From Bacteroidales bacterium (lineage in GTDB: Bacteria > Bacteroidota > Bacteroidia > Bacteroidales > 4484-276), in contig JAOZRY010000027.1 of the NCBI GenBank assembly GCA_029939965.1, forward strand, positions 1 to 15,478: a stretch of DNA of 15,478 nucleotides, in the 5' to 3' direction. Of this stretch, positions 13,469 to 15,478 are shown piece by piece; position 1 is the first letter of the stretch; each line of letters opens with the position of its first letter. Made by a program: the position numbers and the translations under genes. A model generated the notes under the pieces. That model was not told the DNA's origin. It ran no database searches and worked only from the letters and a program-made list of their open reading frames with translations.

Positions 13469-14665
13469 ATGGAAAAAAGAACAATCGTTGCAATGCCCGG
13501 TGATGGCATTGGTAAGGTGGTTTTAGACGAAACCATTCGCGTACTTGATGCAGCAGGCTTTAAAGCTGATTATGTTGAAGGCGACATAGGCTGGGAATTT
13601 TGGTGTAACGAAGGCAATCCACTGCCCGAGCGTACTCTCAAGTTAATCGAAAAGCACAAGGTCGGACTTTTTGGTGCTATCACATCAAAACCTAAAGATG
13701 CGGCTTTCGAAGAGTTAAAACCTGAATTACAGGCAAAAGGGTTGGTATATGCAAGCCCCATTGTTGGTTTGCGACAACATTTCGGACTCGATATTTGTTT
13801 GCGTCCGTGCCATACATACAAAGGGAATCCGCTCAATTTTATCCGCCGTGGCGTTGGTGAAACTATAGATGAGCCGGAAGTTGATGTAGCAATTTTTCGC
13901 CAGAATACCGAAGGGCTGTATGGTGGCGTTGAATGGAGTGATCCACCAGCAGATGTTTATGATGCTCTAATGACACACCCAAAGTTTGAAAAGAATTTTG
14001 GACACCATCCAAAAAGTGAAATCTCGGTTTCAACACGGATTTTTACAAAAAAACACACCGAGCGAATTCTACGTGCTGCCTTTGAACATGCCAAAAAATA
14101 TGGTTACAAATCAGTTACCCTTTGCGAAAAGCCAAATGTAATTCGCGAAACTTCGGGAATGATGTTCAAAATGGCCAAAGAAATCCAAAAAGCCGATTAT
14201 CCTAATATCGAACTTTGGAACACCAACATCGATGCTCAAATGATGTGGCTTACCAAGAATCCAGAGAACTACGGTGTAATAGTAGCCGGAAATATGTTTG
14301 GAGACATTGTTTCTGATGGCTTTGCCGGACTTATTGGTGGACTTGGATTTGCCTGCTCGGCACAATTTAATCCCGATTTGGGAATTGGCGTTTTTGAACC
14401 TACACATGGTTCAGCACCAAAATATGCCGACTATGATGTTTCTATCGTTAACCCTATTGCTATGGTAGAATCGGCATGTATGATGTTGGATTTTATTGAA
14501 GAAAACGACTTGGCGGTAAAAATCCGCAAGGCTGTTTCCGATGTGGTATCAGAAGGAAAAGTACGCACTTATGATATGATGAAAATGTCGGGTCGTGCGG
14601 ATGTAGTTGAAAGAGGTGCTGCTTCGACCAAAGAAATGGCAGATGCTATCATTGCTAAATTTTAA
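13469..14665 (+). CDS. Isocitrate/isopropylmalate dehydrogenase-family enzyme
   Basis: A 398-aa metal-dependent beta-decarboxylating dehydrogenase that oxidises a 2-hydroxyacid bearing a beta-carboxylate. MPGDGIGKVV (9-18) opens the fold. Substrate arginines are conserved at Arg102 (GLRQ), Arg112 (CLRPC) and Arg144 (FRQNTEG); the catalytic pair is Tyr151 and Lys221 (EKPNV); metal ligands are Asp255, Asp279 and Asp283 (NMFGDIVSDG). The cofactor loop HGSAPKYA has Lys318-Tyr319, matching E. coli Icd Lys344-Tyr345, and Tyr368 matches Tyr391, which favours NADP. The phosphorylation/substrate loop reads SPIVGLR where Icd has SLNVALR: the Ser is kept but the Asn that contacts isocitrate is Ile98. 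True isocitrate activity is therefore uncertain; a homologous C6-C8 acid or another 2-hydroxyacid is possible. There is no leuCD or citrate synthase nearby. It is followed 21 bp later by an HD-domain gene. Confidence 0.88.
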   Translation: MEKRTIVAMPGDGIGKVVLDETIRVLDAAGFKADYVEGDIGWEFWCNEGNPLPERTLKLIEKHKVGLFGAITSKPKDAAFEELKPELQAKGLVYASPIVGLRQHFGLDICLRPCHTYKGNPLNFIRRGVGETIDEPEVDVAIFRQNTEGLYGGVEWSDPPADVYDALMTHPKFEKNFGHHPKSEISVSTRIFTKKHTERILRAAFEHAKKYGYKSVTLCEKPNVIRETSGMMFKMAKEIQKADYPNIELWNTNIDAQMMWLTKNPENYGVIVAGNMFGDIVSDGFAGLIGGLGFACSAQFNPDLGIGVFEPTHGSAPKYADYDVSIVNPIAMVESACMMLDFIEENDLAVKIRKAVSDVVSEGKVRTYDMMKMSGRADVVERGAASTKEMADAIIAKF

Positions 14666-14686
14666 ATTTAAATAATTCTGTATATT

Positions 14687-15238
14687 ATGAATAAAGAAGT
14701 TTTGGAACTCTGGCCCGAAATCGATTGGATCGAAGATAAAGACTTGCGCGAGAAAACCGCTAAGGTGTGGGAATTTGCTTTGGAAAGAAGTGTGCTCACC
14801 GGCGAAGATTTAAAACGCATTCCTTTTACATTGCTCTGTGGCCCTGATTTGAAAGTTACCTTCATGGATCATAAACGTTCGGTGGTTCATATTGCCAAAG
14901 ATGCCGGCAACACCATCAACAGTATGTACAAAGGCGAACTAACTGTAAATATGGATGTACTGATTTCGGGAGCTATACTTGCCGATGTGGGCAAACTTCT
15001 CGAATATGTTCTCAATGCAGATGGTAAAGCCGTGCAAGGTACTTACGGAAAGTATTTGCGTCACCCGTTCTCAGGCGTTTCACTTGCCGAAGAATGTGGT
15101 TGTCCACCGGAAGTTTGCCATATTATAGCTACACATGCCGGCGAAGGAAATATGGTAAAACGTACTACCGAAGCATATTGTGTGCATCATGCCGATTTTA
15201 TGACTTTTCTTCCTTTTAAAGATAGATTGATTGTATAA
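14687..15238 (+). CDS. HD-domain protein with an altered HD motif
   Basis: A 183-aa soluble protein of the HD metal-dependent phosphohydrolase superfamily. The helix order is as expected: the first His region (HKRSVVHIA, 62-70), the HD helix (LADVGKLLEY, 98-107), a third His (LRHPFSG, His126), then CHIIATH (His145, His150) and a last-helix HHADF (His167, His168, Asp170). At the eponymous position His-Asp is Ala99-Asp100, although the following VGKLLEY is typical. Loss of this His usually removes one metal ligand, so the protein may bind one metal, use a neighbouring His, or be non-catalytic. It starts 21 bp after the dehydrogenase gene and precedes a strong terminator, so the two are co-transcribed. 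The substrate is unknown; nucleotides or phosphometabolites are typical for the family. The ATG chosen is the first in frame and gives a sensible charged N-terminus. Confidence 0.85.
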   Translation: MNKEVLELWPEIDWIEDKDLREKTAKVWEFALERSVLTGEDLKRIPFTLLCGPDLKVTFMDHKRSVVHIAKDAGNTINSMYKGELTVNMDVLISGAILADVGKLLEYVLNADGKAVQGTYGKYLRHPFSGVSLAEECGCPPEVCHIIATHAGEGNMVKRTTEAYCVHHADFMTFLPFKDRLIV

Positions 15239-15261
15239 AAAATATTTCAATATCTAATTTT

Positions 15262-15300
15262 AAAAAAAAGCTGTTTCTCTTTTGAAGAACAGCTTTTTTT
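15262..15300 (+). terminator. Terminator of the dehydrogenase-HD unit
   Basis: The stem AAAAAAAGCTGTT / AACAGCTTTTTTT encloses a partly paired 12-base loop and is followed by T-rich sequence. It starts 24 bp after the HD gene's stop. The A and T flanks make it nearly symmetric, so it may also serve the minus-strand frame that enters from the right edge. Confidence 0.85.
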
Positions 15301-15357
15301 TATTTTTGGCTATAAACAGTTAGGTTGAACACACTTTACTGCAAAAACAAATCATTG

Positions 15358-15478
15358 TTAATAACTGAGTATAAAGCTGCATAATAATGCTAAAATTCTT
15401 TCCTCAGTCCGATTAAGTATTGCTTTTTTGGCATCTTTCATTTCTCGGTTTACCCCGTTAAATAGATTTCTAAATGTT
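15358..15478 (-). CDS. C-terminal end of an unidentified protein, cut by the window edge
   Basis: A minus-strand frame enters from the right edge and stops with TAA at 15358-15360, giving at least 39 codons (including VNREMKDAKKAIL and RILALLCSFILSY). Composition is protein-like: an amphipathic charged helix then a hydrophobic C-terminus. It points toward the symmetric terminator at 15262-15300, which is the arrangement expected for a convergent gene. Too little is visible to name a family. Confidence 0.4.
   Translation of the reverse strand, partial: TFRNLFNGVNREMKDAKKAILNRTEERILALLCSFILSY

Overview
The window looks like a chromosomal segment of a Bacteroidota bacterium, probably order Bacteroidales/Marinilabiliales. 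This is inferred from moderately AT-rich DNA, weak Shine-Dalgarno signals, several exact matches to the Bacteroidota -7 box TAnnTTTG upstream of genes, and the character of GyrA, ClpC and the S9 peptidase. I see no rRNA, tRNA, CRISPR array, recognisable transposase or phage gene.

Layout. Bases 1-1760 hold the 3' part of an S9 prolyl-oligopeptidase-type peptidase (+). It is followed by a convergent terminator zone. On the minus strand, read from 6267 downward, come gyrA, a secreted TPR protein (380 aa), and a 111-aa protein that is a diverged copy of that TPR protein's C-terminal quarter. A 340-bp divergent spacer separates gyrA from clpC (6608-9181, +). clpC ends in a hairpin shared with a convergent, membrane-anchored protein of unknown function (9239-9970, -).

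Bases 10119-13284 form the accessory-looking part. Two copies of a ~154-bp repeat in inverted orientation (about 94% identical by hand alignment) bracket 2.86 kb. That segment holds a class II-type histone-deacetylase-like amidohydrolase (-), a stretch with no convincing gene, a 66-codon C-terminal remnant of a VOC/glyoxalase gene (-), and a GT4 glycosyltransferase (-) whose 3' end abuts and slightly overlaps the remnant. This suggests that insertion or rearrangement destroyed the VOC gene. No transposase is present, so what moved the DNA is unknown.

Bases 13469-15238 hold a compact two-gene unit (+): an isocitrate/isopropylmalate-dehydrogenase-family enzyme, then a small HD-domain protein 21 bp downstream, closed by a strong terminator. 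The dehydrogenase has NADP-type cofactor residues but lacks the Asn of the isocitrate phosphorylation loop. The HD protein has Ala-Asp where His-Asp is expected. A partial minus-strand reading frame runs off the right edge.

Most of the window is housekeeping: DNA topology, protein quality control and peptide degradation. The items most worth a second look are the inverted repeats and the segment they bracket, the dehydrogenase/HD pair, and the TPR tail duplication. I did not find a clear new multi-gene system.
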